Notes: generated from the letters alone by a model not told the origin. A stretch of 64,000 nt of DNA from Clitopilus passeckerianus (GCA_944990035.1 CALYLX010000142.1:806001-870000); one strand, 5' to 3'. Positions 24,650-39,358 are shown, counted from the first letter of the stretch. Program-made: numbers and translations.

Positions 24650-25168
24650 ATGTTGCTTTTGCCCTTCGTAATCACTAGTCTCGTAGTCAACACCTTCAAT
24701 CTCGCAAACGCAGCCCCCGTTTTAGTTGATCATGGCGTCGTCCTCGGTCGCAGCGTCAATGGAACGAGACTCTCTACCATCCCAGAAGAGGCGTACGCCG
24801 GAGAAACTAAAATAAGCAAAAACGTTATTATCGCCTTAGTTGTTGTCTGCAGTTAGTTGCATGCTTACCGTTGCCCCGCGAGCCGAGGCTAACATCATTT
24901 CGTAGCACTCGTTTCGCTTCTGGTAGCAGCACTCCTCGTTTTCTTCCGAGGTCGACCACGCTTCTGCCGTAGGCGAGAGGGTTCGGCTGAGAGACAGGAG
25001 AATAGACGAAAGTCTTCTACAACGAGTAACGAGTATCCCATGAATACTCTTTCACCCACGATGCCACGACGCGAAACGAATGATTCCGAATCATTGTCCT
25101 TGACATCGACATTGACTGATCACGTACAGTCTCCACCGCCAGCGTACACCCCCCAAATGCGCAGCTGA
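24650..25168 (+). CDS. Small type I membrane protein 2 with cytosolic PPxY motif
   Basis: Two exons (24650-24851, 24906-25168) encode 154 residues. A signal peptide (MLLLPFVITSLVVNTFNLANA) precedes a short extracytoplasmic part with one N-glycosylation sequon (NGT). One transmembrane segment (VIIALVVVC|TLVSLLVAALLVFF) follows, then a basic patch (RGRPRFCRRR) and a Ser/Thr-rich tail ending in SPPPAYTPQMRS. The PPAY near the C-terminus fits the PPxY ligand of WW domains, as in Nedd4/Rsp5 ubiquitin ligases. The phase-1 intron inside the transmembrane segment matches the gene at 22162-22710. No catalytic domain is seen. A role as an Rsp5 adaptor or a regulated surface protein is an inference. Confidence 0.65.
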
Positions 25169-25919
25169 GCCATCCGTTGGTTGGATGCTCCCCTTCCGAC
25201 AACCACAGTTGCAAGATCTCTGGCAATAGCGTAAATTCAGAGGCCTGGAGCTCTGACAAGAATGCGCCGCAACATATGAACAATTTTTTTTTCTCCTCTC
25301 CCGCCGCCTCATTCAGCCTCGTTTATCAAGCATGTATCCTGTCTTAGCCCTGGTCCCCCGGCACCGGGAGCATACATGGGTCGTACGGTGCCTCTTAAGT
25401 AGTGGTTGGTTTCCTTGTAGTTACCAGTCGCGATCCTCATCGCTGTAGATTCATAGGAGGCCATAGACAACGTCACTTTCCTTGGATTGAAAATATACAG
25501 AGTCCAAGTTTCGCGATGATTCAGTGACCTTAGAACACACCAGCTCTGAAATTATTCAAGGCTAGAGACCTACAAGGGAGACCTCTTAGACCTAGAATGT
25601 CGGCTCAGCGTCTGATATCCAGTTACACAGAAGCTTATGGCCTCATTTTCAGGCGCCCGGTGCTTTATAGTTGGACGCGCGTGGAGAAGGAAGCTCGGTC
25701 GTGTTAGTTGACCGCAACCGTGACTTTTGAAGCGAGCCCATCGAACGGGTAACGAAATTTCGCGTTTCAGGTCACGGCTTACTTCAGAGCTATCACGTGC
25801 TTTCAAATTCCTTAATGCGTCAAAGCACACACACCGCACCGGCACAAGAATCACGGTCGCAAACTTCCACGGTCAACCTTTCCACAATCAGGCCAGAGGC
25901 TGCCCAAAACTGCTATAAA
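25169..25919. other. Intergenic gap
   Basis: About 750 bp with no recognisable gene or RNA. The open frame at 25570-25854 (-) looks random. Confidence 0.5.
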
Positions 25920-27424
25920 ATGGTCTCAAGAGATACAAAACGAGTAATGGTGGAAGGTACGCATGTTTGTACTCAACTTACGCAGCAATTGACCCTGTTT
26001 TTTGCGTTACAGTGGCTCTTTTTTTGGCGTCTCAAGTGTGTAGCAAAGACTAGCTTTATAAATCCTTCATTGACCAAAATACCAAGGCAGCTGCATACTA
26101 CACCTTAAGGGTGAGTTTAAACCACTATTGGAATTCAATACGCGCTGTAACTGTATCTGCAGTGGATCATAGACGGTCTATCACCGGACAGCAAGAAAGG
26201 AGAGGTGCAAGCCAAGCAAATAGATGCTCTCAAGCGGCTGGGACATGCGGACTTGAAGCTGAATGAGTACGAGAGTATGTGTACCTGCAAACACTGATAA
26301 TACGAACTGACGATGATATCCAGAAACTGTTGCAAACGAGGTGATACACCCCGAAGATATCAATGTCCGGTTTAGCGGTTAGTTACAAAGCTTATTTCCC
26401 CCTGGACCCGCGACTAAGATTGACATCGTATAGACATTGGTGGTCTTGACGGTATAATATCTTCTCTCAGGGAATCCGTGATATATCCCCTCCTTTACCC
26501 CAGCCTATTCACTTCTTCCTCATCTCTACTGTCCGCGCCCAAAGGCGTTCTGCTGTTTGGACCACCAGGCTGCGGAAAGACCATGCTCGCAAAAGCACTT
26601 GCAAAAGAGTCAGGAGCAACCTTTATCAACATTGCAGCCTCTGTCCTTACCAACAAGTGGTATGGTGAATCGAACAAACTTGTCAATGGCCTCTTCTCCC
26701 TTGCACGCAAAGTCCAACCAAGCATCATCTTTATTGATGAGATAGACTCTTTCCTCCGCGAACGGACAAAAGGAGACCATGAGGTCACTGGAATGATGAA
26801 GGCCGAGTTTATGACGTGGGTTGTTGCCCGAGCACTCACAAAGGCTGTTATTGACATTTTATGATAGTCTCTGGGATGGCCTTCTTTCAGCTACTGATCG
26901 CATTTTGGTGCTAGGGGCCACAAACAGACCCAATGATATCGACTCTGCCATCCTACGACGGATGCCAAAGCGGTTCGCTGTCGGCCTTCCTGACCGTCCT
27001 CAACGGGAGAAGATTCTCCACTTGGTAGGGTACATACATGGTGTTCATGCGCTTACTAACTCAATTCTCCTCAATAGATGCTGAAAGATACAAAACTATC
27101 CCCCGAGTTCCCATTCACAACATTGGCTGAATTGACGGACAGCTATTCTGGATCAGATCTCCGAGAGCTTTGCAGAAATGCTGCCATGGTTCCAGTCCGG
27201 GAGTTCATGCGTAGCTCTGGCGGTGACGTTCAGGTGTTGGAGAAGGGCCAGGAAGAGGTACGTTATGAATATGGCGCATACCCTTATAGCCGAACCAACT
27301 GACGTTCATACAGGGTTTCAATCTACGACCCCTCACTATTGACGACTTCTTTGTCCACGATGGGACCAGTGCATTGCCCCCAGTGGAATCAATGCATGAT
27401 GATGAGCTTGCGCGTCTCGACTAA
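25920..27424 (+). CDS. MSP1: MSP1/ATAD1-type mitochondrial outer-membrane AAA+ ATPase
   Basis: Spliced exons give a short membrane-spanning N-terminus ([24 protein letters not shown]), a linker ([17 protein letters not shown]) and then the AAA+ module. Seen are [20 protein letters not shown], Walker A GPPGCGKT, Walker B IIFIDEID, sensor [10 protein letters not shown] and the arginine finger region ILRRMPKRF. The protein ends DDELARLD. Msp1 pulls mislocalised tail-anchored proteins and stalled import precursors out of the mitochondrial outer membrane and peroxisomes. All key ATPase residues are present and the length is normal. The ATG at 25920 is chosen for its membrane segment. It lies directly after TATAA, which is therefore unlikely to be a working TATA box. 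It is convergent with the carboxylesterase at 27655. Confidence 0.92.
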
Positions 27425-27654
27425 TAATACCCACCTTGGTTGATGCGATATAGACTACATTATTTTGTGGTATGTTAATGTGTAATTTGGAATTTAAGCC
27501 CATCTCTTGGTCAAACCGGACATTCACCGCTGCATCCCAGGATATTCAAGGCCAACTTGGTTTGCATCATCACATCCATTCGAATAATTTACAGCAACAG
27601 CGTAACCACTACGAGTGAATACGGCATCATTTTTCCATTATGGGTATATCGTGC

Positions 27655-29936
<2,282 letters not shown>

Positions 29937-30763
29937 CCCAAGGGCAAGTCGGAACTCAAAGGCTCGACAGAGAATAGCAAAGCTGAAATCACCTCATTTT
30001 ATACTCAAGAAATGCATCCGGATGCTGATCTTCGCCCCGATGACTCTTGTCGTTTACGCGTCATTCGACTTCATCCAAGGCATCACGAGTGTACGAAACA
30101 CAGAAGGGGAAGTTCTGGGAACAATCGGAGAATAACCTTGACCTGAGTAGAATTGGACGTCACCAGAAGTAAGACACTTCTTTCCCGAAGGGAATACCAG
30201 TCGGGCCCAATCATCTCCTGGCTTTCCGTATGTCCGTTCCCCAGATCATGGGGTGCTACCAGTGACCAATGAAGTGGCTGAAATTGACATGTTTAGGTGT
30301 CCGGGAACGACATTTACCTGTAGAAAAAATCATATGCAGATGTACCCCAGACCCTAAGTGACTTGGATGCGGGGGAACAGTGTGGGGAAGCATGGTCGCT
30401 CAGGTTCGTGATATGATACGCGACAGGTGTGGAGGTCTTCTGATCTTTGAGCATACGCGTATGATCGGTCAAGCAAAGCCTAAGCATAGTGAGCAATTCG
30501 ATTACTGGCTGCTGGAGAGGGTCAACCCCTGGCCGGAGGATAATGTCCAACGAATATTAGATTACTGATCTCATGTATCACCCGCTCAGCCGTTGGCCTG
30601 AAGTGGCTGGTAAACATAGAAGGTACAGAAATAAAATTCAAAAAATACCGAGTACATGTACACGTACTGAGTACAAGCCGTGGGAGGAGCCAAACTATTA
30701 CAGACAAACGTTCGCAGACGTCGATTCTTGTAGGTATTGTACAGAAGAAAAGTTGTTTTATAA
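29937..30763. other. Intergenic gap
   Basis: About 830 bp between the carboxylesterase start and the trehalase stop. No gene, tRNA or mobile element was recognised. Confidence 0.5.
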
Positions 30764-33613
30764 TCAGACCATCAGACAAGCTGAGATGGCAACAATACTC
30801 AGCACGAGTGTCTGAGGGGTGAATGATGTGGTCGAGGCAGCGTTAGAGCCCGTCCCGGCAGCTGGGTTGTCCGCAAGATTTGGACATTTGGGTGCATCGA
30901 GCACGTCGCCGTAGATGCTTGCGGCCCACAGGAGCACACCATTGGTCCATCCAAAGCCAGCCTACAAGGAGCAACGGTCAAATCTTGACCAGGGTACGAA
31001 ATGGAGCAAAGCGTACTTGAACGGTGTATTCACCTCCTCGGCCTGCTGAATCAATATCAAGGTTCGAGAATTTTTCGAACATCTAGTATTGATCAGTTAA
31101 ATACAACGCGACACACGAAAGCCAATGCTTACATTGCCAGTATTGTCGATGCTCTGAGTGATGTTCAGCTCCTCGTCCGAGAGGCGAGGGACAAGGCCTT
31201 CAAGTGATCCACCTGTAGCATGCCTAGACAAGGAGCGTCAGCCAAGTTGGAGGCGTACAAAAACGAAGCATCTTACCAGCTGCAGAAAGCGCTCGCGACG
31301 TATCGGTTAGCTAGTTGCCTCTCGAGTGCCTTTCCCCAACCCTCTCCATCGGTAGCATTTCCACCGTTCCAAACAGTTCCCTTGAGCTTGTTCACATCAG
31401 CGCCTGGTCCCGATGTTGTGGCGTTCTTGACACCGTTGCTGTCTGAATGAATAGGCTGGCCAGGAAGTTGACTTTCAGTCAAGCCCAGCTGACCGTTGGG
31501 AATGAGATCAAAACTTGATTGGTTCTCAGAAGGGGTAGGCAGTGAGTTGCTCGTGATATTTGAAGGGAGGGCGCGGAGAGCCTGTAGGGCGATGTATTGG
31601 TGAGGAGGCCATGCGTTTGGTGCATCCCTGCCATATCTGGTTTAGCCCGGATCGACTGGAAAGTAAAACCAAGCGTACCATTGCAGACCGCTGTCAACGA
31701 AAGTGGTGGGGAATGTTCCATTGTATCGATTCAGAACCATGTTGACAGAAGAGAAGAATCCGAATGCCTTCTCCTGGCTATCAAGAAGGTCGGGGGGAAT
31801 GATACCGCTCCACAAGGGATAGAAGGTCGCAGTCGAGAAGACAGAGTTCCGCGTTTTAGTTATGAGGTTGAAGTCATAGAAGGCAAGCTATTTGTAGAGC
31901 TTAGCTGCCGCGTATGAGTGGAGAGGCAACTTTGAACAAACCTTCTGAGAATCCCAGAAAAGGTCGAGAACAGCAGCTTGGAGAGCGTCTGCAGCGCTAC
32001 GGTGGCTGTTTCTAGCTGTGGTATTCTCAGAACCGTAGAGAGTAGCCAGAAGTCGATGGTTCTTGTCTGTCAGAGTTGTAAATTGTCTGTCGGAAGGAGG
32101 GTTGGCGCTGGAGCTTACGGATAATGCTGTTGAGGTCAACAGGGAGGGTGTTCCTAACGTTGAGGCTGCGAAGGCCATCGTTGCTTCCGTCCTCAGATGG
32201 AGCGAACCACCTAACGGTATAGTCCCAGCCTACAATTTGAGTCAATTAGACGCACATATGTTACGTGAGGAATCCCCTACCACTCTCAGCGCCGCTAGCG
32301 AGTTCAGCATAAAGCGCTGCCTTCTGGGTATCATTGAGAGGATTCTTGATACTTGGGTCATTGGCAGTCGTGTAGTCTGAGGAAGAACTCAGCAGGTGGC
32401 ATGCAGAGCAATCAAAATCACAAACCAGTCAGGTAGGACTCTGGGCGAGGAGCGCTGTTGTTGACAGCATAGTGGTACACTAGATGTGTTTTATTGGTGA
32501 AGGGACTGGTGACTTGGAGGGAGCGGTTGTTGTTGAACCATGCAAGCTCTTTCTGATCATTGATGAACCTTTTCAGCGATATTGTTTGAGAAAAGGTCGG
32601 ATGAATCCCACCTCAGCAAGAGGCAGAGCCCTCTTTAGAATATCCCTGTCTCCACTAGCGTCGACGTAGCTTGCAAGCATTTGAGTGAACAAAGGGGGTT
32701 GAGACCGATTGAGGTAGTAGATTCTTCCGCCGTTGGGGATGAAACCAATGTGTTCAAGCTCATCCATGAAGTTTTGGAGAGTATCATTGACCGTCGATAG
32801 GAGTTGGGACTGAATCAGACCCTCCACAATCCAAAAGCTGTCCCAGTAGTACTGCTCACGGAAACGACCGCCTATCCAGAGCTTAGTCCAAATGGGCGCA
32901 TATATTATCGAGGTGTAAAGGCTTACCTGGAACAACGAAAGTGTGATTCAACGGGATCAAAGAACTTTCGCAGCCAGTTGGGCCCTGCGGGCAAAGAATG
33001 CTGTCATTGGTGGAACGAACGAGTTGGGTCCAGTAACCGTGAACGGTCTGAGAGAATGCCTTCACAATGGGGTTGCTAACATTGTTGAGGAATGCGGGCG
33101 TAGTGTCGAAGCCAGGAAGTGCTTGAGCCTCAAGTTCAAGACCTTCACCCTTGAAGTTGGTATTCACGAAGTTCTCAATTGCGCCGTATGTTACGGGGTT
33201 AGAGAGGTTCTTGAACGCGTCGAGAACGATCTGGGAGCCCTGGGTAGTTGGCTATACGATTCATCAGCCTTACGTCCTGATGAAACTATAAGCTGGTCTT
33301 CGTCCTCACCTTGTCCACGAACGTCTTGTCATCGGGATAAAGATGGGCGACGTTCACAGTTTGCAAAAGCTACCAATGTAGTTAGTTTTGGGTCTTTGGG
33401 TGGCGTCCTTGTTGAACGTACCGGCCCCGCACAGAATATTTCTGAAGGGCACCATGCTTGTTTGGGTGGAAGAGCAGATTGTGATGGTAACGCGTCGCTC
33501 GATGCCGCGGATGGGCTCGGGACTGCAGTCGAAATAGTAATCGAGGGAACGCCTGTCGATTGCGAGGCACTCCCTGAGATGAGACACGCGACCGCTACCA
33601 ACGCCGCAAACAT
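30764..33613 (-). CDS. Secreted GH37 trehalase with hydrophobic C-terminus
   Basis: The start at 33613 gives a signal peptide (MFAALVAVACLISGSAS), then a Ser/Pro/Ala-rich segment. The trehalase core shows VNVAHLYPDDKTFVDKP, signature 1 (PGGRFREQYYWDSFW) and signature 2 (GLQWDAPNAWPPHQYIALQ). It also shows GWDYTVRWF, and GRGGEYTVQAGFGWTNGV with the conserved Glu. It hydrolyses alpha,alpha-trehalose to two glucose, used in spore germination and carbon uptake. The tail is Ser/Thr/Ala-rich and ends in a hydrophobic run (TLVLSIVAISACLMV), which fits a GPI-anchor signal and points to a wall- or surface-bound enzyme (inference). Many N-glycosylation sequons support secretion. Numerous short introns. 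No frame breaks noticed. Confidence 0.93.
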
Positions 33614-34661
33614 TGTGAATTCCCAGGTGAAGGCACTCCTAAAGCTGGGGAGTTGAGGGCATGAACACCTTATGTCCGGGCTTTATACAGCCTCTTCCCG
33701 AGCTTCTACTCTGATCAAAATCAAGGGTGCTGCGAATTCGAGAATAGTCCTGTCTCGGGTCTAGCATTCTCAAGCATTCAATGGGGCCAAACCCTGATCA
33801 TCATGCCTCTTGCATCATGCGCCGGTGACGACGACGAGGGCGCTTGGGGCGCAAGCTTCACACGAAAACGAGTGCGGGGTAAATCTATCCGATGCGGGGT
33901 CGCTCACTAAAGACGCGTTTTGTTCGTATTCATCATATTCCAGTACCTTCTACCATGTAATCTGCTATTTTTCGGTGTGAGTAGCCTTGGCTGAAATCTG
34001 GGGTGAGGACAGCACTACGAAATTAGATGTCGAGAAGCCCCGTCAATGTAGGACCCGTCCAAGCCGGACCACGGTCTCATCAGCGTAGAAAGGTTGTTTA
34101 TGACGTCCGACATCGCTAAAGCACATGGCTCTCGGAGCACATGTCGAGTTCAAGGCACTGGTATTCATACCGGAAGGTGCAAATCATTTCAAGGAGTTAA
34201 GAGTGGGGGCGCAAATGAATGTGAAAAACCACTGCACAATACAGCAATTTGTTGCCAAGCGACTTGACCTATTCTCGACTGAACAGAGATCACTACCACC
34301 TCGCAAGTGTAAGGGCATCTGTAATGTAGGTCAAGGAAGGAAACGACTCATCGGGCAAATGAGGAGGATCGGCCTCAAATCTAGGCAACGTACTGCATCT
34401 CTCTGGTCGCACAATGCAGTGGAGGAAGAAATATCATTCACATTATTGTGATTAGTCGAATGGTGAACTCACGTAACGTTCCAAACTACACACTCGCACA
34501 AAGAACATGCAACCAGAGCGCGCAGTTCAAGCGCTACCGTGGACACCAAGCGAGACATACTATACTCGTTAACGCCGGCTGTACCTTAGCAGACAAGACT
34601 CCTAATGCTTCACAACGCACCTGCCCCCACCGAGGACCACACGAGGTGGGCCTGAATCCCC
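33614..34661. other. Intergenic gap
   Basis: About 1.05 kb between the trehalase promoter side and the 3' end of the RBM25-like gene. Open frames at 34125-34451 and 34448-34723 (+) have no recognisable domain. Confidence 0.5.
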
Positions 34662-36894
34662 TTAATCCACCAGCATCCTCTCTGTCAATAGACCCTCGTT
34701 GTACGCCATGCTTTCAAAGATGACTTGTCGCCAGACACCAATCGTGAGCTCTGCAGCCTCTTCGTCGAGAACCTGGGAGAAAGATCAGAAACAATCCGAG
34801 TCAAAGACGAAGGTGCACGAACAGGCTCCAGGCCTTCAACTAGTTTACTGGGAGGTTTGTGATCTTTGAGATGTTCAAGGACGAACATGATCAGATCATC
34901 ATCTTGTTCACCCAGATGCTTGGTCATAAGGCGTTTGACCAACGGCTCGAATTTACGGTCAATGATGGTCTAAAAGGTTGTCAGAGACGGGGCGCTCGGA
35001 TAGGAAAAGTAACATACGTCTGATAGACCATCCCATCGAACCTTCGCTTTGAATAGCGACTCTTTGTCACTGGGCACTGAAAGTTTGATGCGCTCCAGCC
35101 TCTCCTTTGTCTGCTCGCTGCTCTCTGCGACACTAAAGTCGAGCTTCACCAAAGGCACCTTTCTCTTCTTTATCTCCTCCTCCTCCTCTTCCTCCTGTGC
35201 GAATACTGCGGTCTTTTCTTTCGCCTTTTCCTTGGGTGCGGCCTCCTTTGCAGCTGTGGCGGCAATAGAGAGCTTGACAGGAGCGCCGTCATCGAGGAGT
35301 AAGCCAGCCTTCCGTTGTTCATCTTGGAGAGCTTGCATTTCGTCCATTTGTCTGGCGAGGAAATCTTCGGACTCCCTACGAAGATTTTCCACCTCCTGCT
35401 CTTCATATTTCCTCGACTTCGCATCTGCTGCTTCTTCCGTCTCGAGGCGACGCGCTCGCAGATTACGCCAGCGTGCTCTACAGGGGACCCCAAATGTTTA
35501 GAGGTTGGCGAGTTTCGAAGAATGGAAACTCGATTACCTGTCAACGTAGAATAGTTCATCACTTTCGTCGTCATCCCAGACGTCGAGGCGTTGACGCATC
35601 TCGACAGCTTGACGCTCCTCAGCGTCTTTGGTGGCCCGATCTCTCGCAATGTTCCTCTCAATTGCCGAGATACGCTGGCGTTCACGAGGTTCATATCGAC
35701 GTTCACGCTGTAAATTTGCCCTAACTTAGCCCGAATCTCAGTGAAAACAAATGGTAACGACCCACATCACGGTATGACACTTCCTCTTCCCTTCGTCGAG
35801 CTTCTTTACGTTCATCTTCCAGCTCCTCGTCGGTCTTCAGTCTTGTATCATCCTTCCGGGGTACTTCGTCCACCCCGCTATCCTGCTGTCCAGCACGCAC
35901 AAAGCCAACAGGTTGGCTGTAGCCTTGTGCACCCTTGCCAAAGCCCTGTTGTTTCTGAGGAGCCTGTAGAGATGGCTGTCCCTGGTCTGGTTTCCCCCAT
36001 TCTCGCATCTTTGGGCCGCTAGGAGGTACACCAAGATTAGGGACGCTCATTCTGATATCTCGTTGTTTTTCGCGCTCTCGTTTCGCGGCTCGTTCCCTGA
36101 ACTGTGCAATCTCTGAGATGACCAAACCTCGCTGAGTTTCTGGAAGGTCTGCTTCCTGAAGGTCGTGCAGATGAGGCGGGATGACATATTTCTCCTTGTC
36201 CAGGAGGCCACTGTTGGCAGCATCTTGAGATGCTCTGTTGATTTCTGTGACGAGTTCTTCTATTTTAGCCCTGGCATCGGTTGCTATTTTCTCATCCGCC
36301 TAGTATTCCAGCTAAGCTGAGAGTAAACGTATGATATCACATGCCGACTCACATCAGTGTTCATGCGTTGTGACCTGTACGCGTCCAGGAATGCCTTTGT
36401 CTTTTCGTCGGCTTTCACCTGCATGATCGAATCGACGTAGGTTTTGTACTGATCGTGAGGAAAAGGATTCACGCACCAGCAACTTTTTATTTGCACAACC
36501 ATCCTCAAGCGCTGGAAGTTCGATTCCATTGAGAAGAGTGAGCGCCCGCAACGCAGCATCTGGTTCTTCGTATTCGGCAAAGCCAAAACCTTGAGGTTTA
36601 TTTGCTGGGGTGATAAGACGTTTGAAAGACTTCACAGGCCCACAGGTCTGCAGAAATATTGATTAATGTTTGGGCTGTAGAAAGCGATCAAGCACATACC
36701 GAAAGGAGTGTGTTCAAGAACGAGTCGGTAATGCCTCCAGATATAGACCCAATGAACAAACTTGTCTGTTTCTGGACTGGCGGCGGTGCGAAGTGCATCT
36801 GCTGGTGCTGCTGTGCCAGTGCACCAATTGAGGGTCCTTGGCCAAAAGATGGCATTGGAGGGCGCATTCCAAGTCCCATGCGATTCGGTTGCAT
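34662..36894 (-). CDS. RBM25-like splicing factor (RRM + PWI domains)
   Basis: Order of parts: a Met/Pro/Gln-rich N-terminus, an RRM-like domain (KQTSLFIGSISGGITDSFL, CGPVKSFKRLI, GFGFAEYEEPDAALRAL), then a helical arginine/glutamate-rich middle. That middle has a run of glutamates (EEEEEEE) and many RxRE/ERE repeats. A C-terminal PWI domain follows (FEPLVKRLMTKHLGEQDDDLIMFVLEHL, EAAELTIGVWRQVIF), ending at 34662. This is the domain order of metazoan RBM25 and fungal Snu71-like U1 snRNP factors, acting in 5' splice-site choice. The ATG at 36894 is chosen; a 44-bp intron (36927-36970) lies just upstream, probably in the 5' leader. It faces the CCDC25-like gene with about 260 bp between starts. 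Confidence 0.88.
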
Positions 36895-37157
36895 TTTCCA
36901 CTGAATGGATTTATCTATTGGCAATTCTATCAATTTAATTTCAGTACCCTAGTCTTATGTTGTAACTTACATTGAATTCTGTTGAAGGGCCTGCTGGCAC
37001 TAATACGCCTGGCAAGTACTGGAGTTGTGGAGGTTTGGGAATTAGAGAGTGTGAGGATCGTTGTTCCCACGCTGCTTTCGGTAGGCTCTCCGAATTCCGA
37101 CGGGTCGATCATCTTCAAGTTTGCCTTGACCACAAAATCAGCGAAAGGTCTGCCATT
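36895..37157. promoter_or_regulatory. Short divergent promoter, RBM25-like / CCDC25-like
   Basis: Start codons of two conserved genes face away from each other with 263 bp between, part of which is a probable 5'-leader intron. No TATA box is seen. Shared control is inferred from spacing. Confidence 0.5.
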
Positions 37158-38114
37158 ATGGTCTTGTTCTTCACGTCTAGCGGTACGTTCTTTGTTCCAA
37201 ACATATCTGTCTTGTAATGATAAGACAGCTATTCTCAGTCGTAAATCCTCCGGCAATAATTTACATGGGCCGTGACAAAGTAGAAAGTAAGTGAAGGCCA
37301 AGTCATCGGCTTGGATTATCCCTCACAACATCCGTTTAGATGAAGAACTGATCAGATATGCCTGGCCTCAAGATGTCTGGTTTCATGTAGACAAATTATC
37401 TTCAGCTCACGTCTACCTGCGAATGCCAGAAGGAATGGCCTGGGAGAACATACCGTCAGCACTGCTAACGGATTGTGCTCAGCTTGTCAAGGCTAACTCT
37501 ATCGAAGGTATGGCCAAGATGGGCCTCGCTAGCGCACACACTTCTTAGATTCCTTCTCAGGAAATAAGAAGGATAATCTCTCTATCATCTATACCCCTGG
37601 TTCCAATCTCAAGAAGACTGGCGACATGGCTGTTGGACAGGTGTCTTTCCATAACGACAAGAAGGTGAGTAATATCCGTGGTAACGCAGTGAACTTGTCT
37701 GAAACAGTCAAAAGGTCAAGCGAGGTCAGCCTAATATTCTTTTAGATCACTGCTTGAACTCAATATATGCTCAGTCCATGTTGAAAGCCGCGAAAACCCA
37801 ATTGTCAACCGTCTGAACAAGACCAAGGTTGAAAAGGAGGTTAACCATGAACAGGAAAGGGTAGACCGCCTCAAGGCAGAAGGTGCTATTCGTAGGGCGC
37901 AGGTAGCGGCACAGGTAGGATCGTCCTAGTCTTCTGCTTTCGGCTTCTGAATCACCGGTTACATTCTCAGAAAAAAGCAGAAGTAGAACTTCAGAAGCAG
38001 AGAGAGGCAGAAAAAGCAGCTCGGTCCTACGATCTCTTGTTCACTGGGGAGGAAGAAGTCGATGATAGCGCCCCGAAGAAATCTGTTCGAGAAATGGAAG
38101 AAGATTTTATGTGA
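37158..38114 (+). CDS. CCDC25/Jlp2-type NFACT-R domain protein
   Basis: The spliced product (about 210 residues) starts [24 protein letters not shown] and continues [63 protein letters not shown] and a charged coiled coil ([19 protein letters not shown]) to the end MEEDFM. This is the complete NFACT-R_1 domain followed by the family's helical tail. The same fold is present in NEMF/Rqc2. Yeast Jlp2 and animal CCDC25 are the orthologs, but the role in fungi is poorly known. Five or more short introns. Confidence 0.9.
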
Positions 38115-38830
38115 TGTATAGTAAACTTAAACGCATAACTCATTGTAACATTAATCATCAGGAATCAAAATTATCAAAGCCGCTTGTTCCATGACTTTAC
38201 TATTCTGGGATCGCCCTTTATTTGATTCAGCTCTGAAAGCGACATCTGAGGCCTGGTTTGGTGAAATAACTATCGCGTGATTGCGGCTACTCACGAAGGA
38301 GATACCCACAATATGTGGTGGCCAGCCAACACGCCTTCTAACACTGATATAACCTCTATGGGGACTCATGAGGCCCTCAAAACATTGCAGATTCTGACAG
38401 GATACACAGCGTTACAAAGAAAGCAGGACTAATAGTAGGGGAAAGAAGAGAAAGGAGAAAGCATCAAAGATATTCTGTTGTGGAGAATGATTCCTCCGTC
38501 CTAGCCGCCACCTGACCAAGCTCCTGTCCCTCATAGGCACCCTCTGCCCTCGCTTGCTCGTTGCCCAGCTGACAATGTTTACCCACAAAGTTAAGTAAAA
38601 CGACTTCTACTCCGGTATACTGTCGCTTCGAACTTGAACCCTACGACAACCCACAAATCATGCCCTTGATCCCCCGTGCCACACGGCGCGCCTCACACGT
38701 CCGAATAAACCCAGAGTCAGTAGAAAAGAGTACTGGGTTCTTCAGGTTAGCTTGCGTATTGCCCGGCCAAAATGTTAGAGCTTACAGATAGAAACCACGA
38801 CCGATTGAGTAGAATGGCACGGGGGATGCT
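38115..38830. other. Intergenic, between convergent genes
   Basis: About 720 bp with no recognisable gene. Confidence 0.5.
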
Positions 38831-39108
38831 TCAGCCACCCATAGACGGCTTGGTGGCCGTCGGAGCCGACCAGCCATTGTCCTTCGACGCTTTCGCGTAG
38901 CCAGAGGACGAAGAGAGGTTATTGGTGGTCGTCGAAGAGCTTTGTTTGCTTGGCTCCGAAGACTAAAAATCGGGGGGAGCGTCAGCAATGTCGAGGACGT
39001 TGGACACCGCATACTAACTGGTTTGTCGGCCTTCTGGGCCACGGTGGACTGGGAGGATGTAGTGGTGGTGGAGATGAGAGAGGTGGTGGATGCGTATTTA
39101 TCAGACAT
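38831..39108 (-). CDS. Small Ser/Thr-rich protein, TATA-driven
   Basis: Two exons (39019-39108 and 38831-38962) encode 73 residues, starting MSDKYASTTSLISTTTT and ending APTATKPSMGG. The intron (GTTAGT...TTTTTAG) is in phase 0. Ser and Thr make up a very large share of the residues; there is no signal peptide or membrane segment and the protein should be disordered. A TATAAAAG on the minus strand lies about 90 bp upstream. Small, hydrophilic, Ser/Thr-rich proteins of this kind occur in agarics among stress- or development-induced genes, but I do not recognise a named family, so function is unknown. Confidence 0.6.
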
Positions 39109-39196
39109 TGCAGAAGGTAGATGAGCTGTGTAGTTGTAGGACGAGGTAAGGTTGTAGAACAAAGTTGTCTGCCCTAAGTCGCCGTACACCCCCCGG

Positions 39197-39204
39197 CTTT
39201 TATA
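39197..39204 (-). promoter_or_regulatory. TATA box of the small Ser/Thr-rich gene
   Basis: TATAAAAG on the minus strand, 89 bp before the ATG at 39108, in otherwise C/G-rich sequence (GTATAAAAGCCGGGG). Confidence 0.65.
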
Positions 39205-39341
39205 CGCAAAATCCTCTCATAACTGCAACTACCTTGACCCAGCATACATGTGGCGCGTAGAGCGCGTCATATCTAAGCGCGTCGCGAGTTCAGGTTCTAA
39301 CCGTGACTGGGTTCAGGGTTCCGCAGTTATAGTCAGTCCCC

Positions 39342-39358
39342 CCGCAGGCAGTGCGCAG
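39342..39358. repeat. 17-bp direct repeat, copy A
   Basis: CCGCAGGCAGTGCGCAG, identical to 40401-40417 about 1.06 kb away in the same non-coding block. Confidence 0.8.

Noticed and set aside
25914..25920. TATAAAA directly at the MSP1 start codon
   Set aside because: It overlaps the ATG, leaving no room for a transcription start and leader.
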